From NCBI RefSeq assembly GCF_035594125.1, contig NC_087178.1:9909001-9973000 (forward strand): a DNA stretch of 64,000 nt, given 5' to 3'. Source of the stretch: Scylla paramamosain. Taxonomy: Eukaryota > Arthropoda > Malacostraca > Decapoda > Portunidae. This document shows positions 61,104 through 64,000 of this stretch, piece by piece. The first letter of the stretch is position 1; the number at the start of each line of letters is the position of its first letter. Under the pieces are notes generated by a model that did no database searches, was not told the origin of the DNA, and was given only the letters and a program-made list of their open reading frames with translations. A program made the translations under genes and the position numbers.

Positions 61104-64000
61104 CAAAAACACTAAAAGGCAAGTTCTTCGTAAAAGTTGGTTTTATTCCCATGTAATGTGATTGCCTGCTTTTTAGTGCTTTATTGCCTAACACGTTCAA
61201 AAACACTCAAAGACACTTTTCTGGTAATGTGATTTTTTTCCCACATAAAGCTAGTTTCGAATGGAATTTGGGGTTTTGGTAACTAAGAATGTAAAAAAAC
61301 GCTCAAAATACACGCATTTAGTAAGGTTGTTCTGTTTCTTGATTAAGAGTGTTATTCATGAGTTTCAGTATTTTGGTATCTTAGAAACTTCTCCATATAG
61401 TCGAGTTTTTGCGTTTTTTGCCTTGTGATTCTGGTGAAACTATAAAACACCCATTATACACGTTTCTCGTTATGTTTTTTTTTTTTTCCTTATATAGAGT
61501 GCTTTGCATATATTTTCGCGTTTTTTTTTAATGTAACAAGCTCAAGAAAACACAAAATATATTTTTTGGTAATGTTATTCTATTTCTTCATATTGGTTGG
61601 TTTGCATCCGTTTTAGCGTTTTTCTACGTAAATCTTTTAAAAGACACGTTTCCAGTAATTTTGTTTTGGATTTCCATATTATTTATCGTTTGGTGCCTAA
61701 CATGCTTTTTGGTGCCTTTTGTGTCCCAATATAGAGTGCTTTCCATCCATTTTCGCGTTTTTTTGTAGGCAACAATTTAAAAAACACTCAAAATATACCT
61801 TTTTGGTAATGTTATTCTATTTCTTCATTTTGGTTGGTTTGCATCCGTTTTAGCGTTTTCTACGTAATACACCAAAAAGACACGTTTTCAGTAATTTTGT
61901 TTTTGATTCCCATATAGATTGACTTCCTTGGGTTTTATCGTGTTGGTTCCTAACATGCTGAAAAACCCTCATAAGACAGTTTCCTGGCAAAGACGTTTAA
62001 TTTCCCCATATAGGTGGCTTTGCATGCAATTTAGGGGTTTGGTACATAGTCCAAAAAAAAAGCTAATTGTAACTTTTTTGATAATGTTCTTATTTTATAC
62101 AATTTCCTGAACTTTGCCCGAAATTTGGCACCTCCTTACCTGTGAAGATGAATAAGAATGAAAAAAAAATATCGTACTTTTTTTTTTTTCTCAATAAAGA
62201 GTGTAATTTGTGGCTTTTAGCTTTTTCGTACTTAATGAACTTAAAAACACTCATAATACACGTTTCTCGTAATGTCCTTTCGTTTCCCAAAAAAAGGGTT
62301 CTTTGCATGCATTTAAGCGTTTTTCTTGGAAACATGATCAAAAACACTCAAAATATATGTTTTTGTTAATGTTATTCTGTTTCACCAAAAAGTGTATTTT
62401 GCATGCATTTCAGTGTTTTGGTATATAAGTAGCTCAAATACACTTGAAGGCAAGTTCTTGTTAAAAATTGGTTTTATTTTAATGTAATATGATTGCACTG
62501 CTTTTTAGTGCTTTATTGCCTAACATGCTCAAAAACACTCAAAAGACATTTTTCTGGTAATGTCACTTTTTTCCCACATAAAGCTGGTTTCACATGGAAT
62601 TTGGGATTTTGGTAACTAAGGACGTGAAAAAAAACTCAAAATACACGCATTTGGTAAGATTGTTTTGTTTCTCAATTAAAAGTGTTGTCCCAAAGTTTCA
62701 GCATTTTGGAATGTAAGAAACTTCTCTATATACACGAGTTTTTGCGTTTTTTGCCTTGTAGTTCTTGTGAAACTATAAAACACAAATTATACACGTTTCT
62801 CGTAATGTCCTTTTGCTTCCCAATATATAGAGCTTTCCATATATTTTCGCGTTTTTTGTAGGTAACAATTTCAAAAACACTCAAAATATACCTTTTTGGT
62901 AATGTTTTTTTATTCCTTCATATTGGTTAATTTGCATCCGTTTTAGCGTTTTTCAACGTAAAACACCGAAAAGACACGTTTTTAGTAATATTGTTTTGGA
63001 TTCCCATATAGATTGACTTCCATGTTATTTATCGTGTTGGTTCCTAAGATGCTAAAAAACACTCATAAGACCGTTTTCAGGCAAAAACGTTTAATTTCCC
63101 CATATAGGTGGCTTTGCATGCACTTTAGGGGTTTGGTACATAATAGTCTTTTTTGTAATGTTCTTATTTCACATAATTTCCTGAATTTTGCCTGAATTTT
63201 GGCATCTCGGTACCTGTGAAGATGAATAAGAAAGAAAAAAAAATATCGTATTTTTTTTATTTATTTATTGTTTCTCAATAAAGAGTGTTATTTGTGGCTT
63301 TTTGCTTTTTCGTAATTAATGAGCTTAAAAACACTCATAATACACGTTTCTCGTAATCTCCTTTCGTTTCCCAAAAATAGTGTTCTTTGCATGTATTTAA
63401 ACGTTTTCATTGGTAACATGATCAAAAACACTCAAAATATATGTTTTTGGTAATATTATTCTGTTTCACCATAAAGAGTTTTTTGCAGGCGTTTTAGTGT
63501 TTTGGTATAAAAGGAGCTCAAAAACAATTAAAGGCAAGTTCTTGGTAAAAATTCGTTTTCCTCCAATATAATGTGATTGCCCTCCTTTTTAGTGCTTTAT
63601 TGCCTATCACGCTCAAAAACACTTAAAAGACATTTTTCTAGTAAAGTCATTTTTTTCCCCACAAATCTATTTTCCCATGCAATTTGGGGTTTTGGTAACT
63701 TAGAATGTGAAAAGCACTCAAAATACACGCATTTATTAAGGTTGTTCTGTTTCTCAATTTGGAGTGTTATACATGAGTTTTAGCATTTTTGTATCTAGGA
63801 AACCTCTCCATATACACGAGATTTTGCGTTTTTTGCCTTTTGGTTCTTTTGAACTATAAAACAATCATTATTCACTTTTCTTGCAATGTCCTTTTGTTTA
63901 CCAATATAGAGTGTAGGTAATAAGCTCAAAAACACTGAAAATATACCTTTTTAGTTACGTTTTTCTATTCCTTGATATTGGTTGCTTTGCATCCGTTTTA
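61104..64000 (+). repeat. Family B higher-order repeat array, right end of window
   Basis: Unit starts lie at about 62191 and 63273, a spacing of 1082 bp. Near 61690-61725 the array jumps from within monomer 9 (CCTAACATGCTTTTTGGTGC) back to monomer 7, so monomers 7-9 occur twice in tandem. Near 63908 a monomer 7 has lost about 40 bp (AATATAGAGTGTAGGTAATA). The array continues beyond the window. Confidence 0.88.

Larger units (their letters stand above)
1..64000. repeat. Satellite DNA array of ~96-bp monomers filling the whole window
   Basis: The same degenerate unit recurs without a break. Typical landmarks in order are GCATGC, GCGTTTTGGTAC, CTCAAAAACACTCAAAA, ACACGTTT, GGTAATGTT and TTTCTCCATA. 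Measured spacing in a regular stretch (26485, 26585, 26680, 26776, 26874, then 27020, 27118, 27204, 27300, 27391) gives 86-100 bp per monomer, with one 146-bp exception that carries an insert. Neighbouring monomers differ at many positions, whereas monomers one higher-order period apart are nearly identical, which is the hallmark of higher-order satellite. Stop codons are dense in all frames and no open frame exceeds 170 codons. No unrelated unique sequence longer than about 60 bp was noticed. I do not recognise the family by name. Confidence 0.95.

Noticed and set aside
1..64000. Possible CRISPR array, because of the regular short period
   Set aside because: The whole 96-bp period is repetitive. 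There are no identical short repeats alternating with unique spacers and no cas genes.

Overview
No genes were found in this window. I see no credible protein-coding gene, tRNA, rRNA or transposase on either strand. All 64 kb is one very AT-rich (about 70 % A+T by eye) satellite DNA array built from diverged monomers of about 96 bp. The longest open frame (170 codons, 24858-25370) is only satellite read through in a lucky frame. The organism is a eukaryote. Two short perfect (TTAGG)n tracts match the arthropod/insect telomere motif, and CpG is not visibly depleted in the monomers; both fit an insect or other arthropod, but this is an inference, not an identification. The setting is probably pericentromeric, centromeric or subtelomeric heterochromatin recovered by a long-read assembly.

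The monomer, called forward (F) when the + strand reads GGTAATGTT and then TTTCTCCATA, typically carries GCATGC, then GCGTTTTGGTAC, then CTCAAAAACACTCAAAA, then ACACGTTT. Two families occur. Family A (about 1-6.2 kb, 8.2-13.0 kb, 28.6-33.9 kb and their second copies) is a loosely ordered mixture. Family B (6.2-8.2 kb reversed; 13.0-28.6 kb; 44.2-64.0 kb) is a true higher-order repeat (HOR) of about 1.1 kb: eleven distinct monomers in fixed order, with a roughly 50-bp non-monomer insert in monomer 6 and an A-tract/T-tract in monomer 11.

Monomer orientation switches many times: F 1-3120, R 3121-8185, F 8186-12380, (TTAGG)6, R 12411-13008, F 13009-24135, R 24136-24401, F 24402-28629, R 28630-29527, F 29528-33875, R 33876-39350, F 39351-43526, (TTAGG)8, R 43567-44153, F 44154-55271, R 55272-55538, F 55539-60660, R 60661-61103, F 61104-64000. 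Some blocks are inverted copies of each other: 3683-6206 pairs with 8362-12380, and 1805-2397 pairs with 12411-13000.

At the largest scale the window holds two direct copies of a unit of about 31.1 kb. Positions 1-28629 match 30619-59742 with small differences, and the coordinate offset drifts only from 30.6 to 31.18 kb. The simplest reading is a recent segmental tandem duplication with its join at 28629|28630; the first 2 kb of copy 1 would then lie just left of the window. Later changes include a 414-bp tandem duplication and one small filler insertion in copy 2, and about 111 bp missing from copy 1. The 31-kb unit, the 1.1-kb HOR and the 96-bp monomer form three nested levels of repetition, and the telomere-like tract sits exactly on an inversion breakpoint in both copies.
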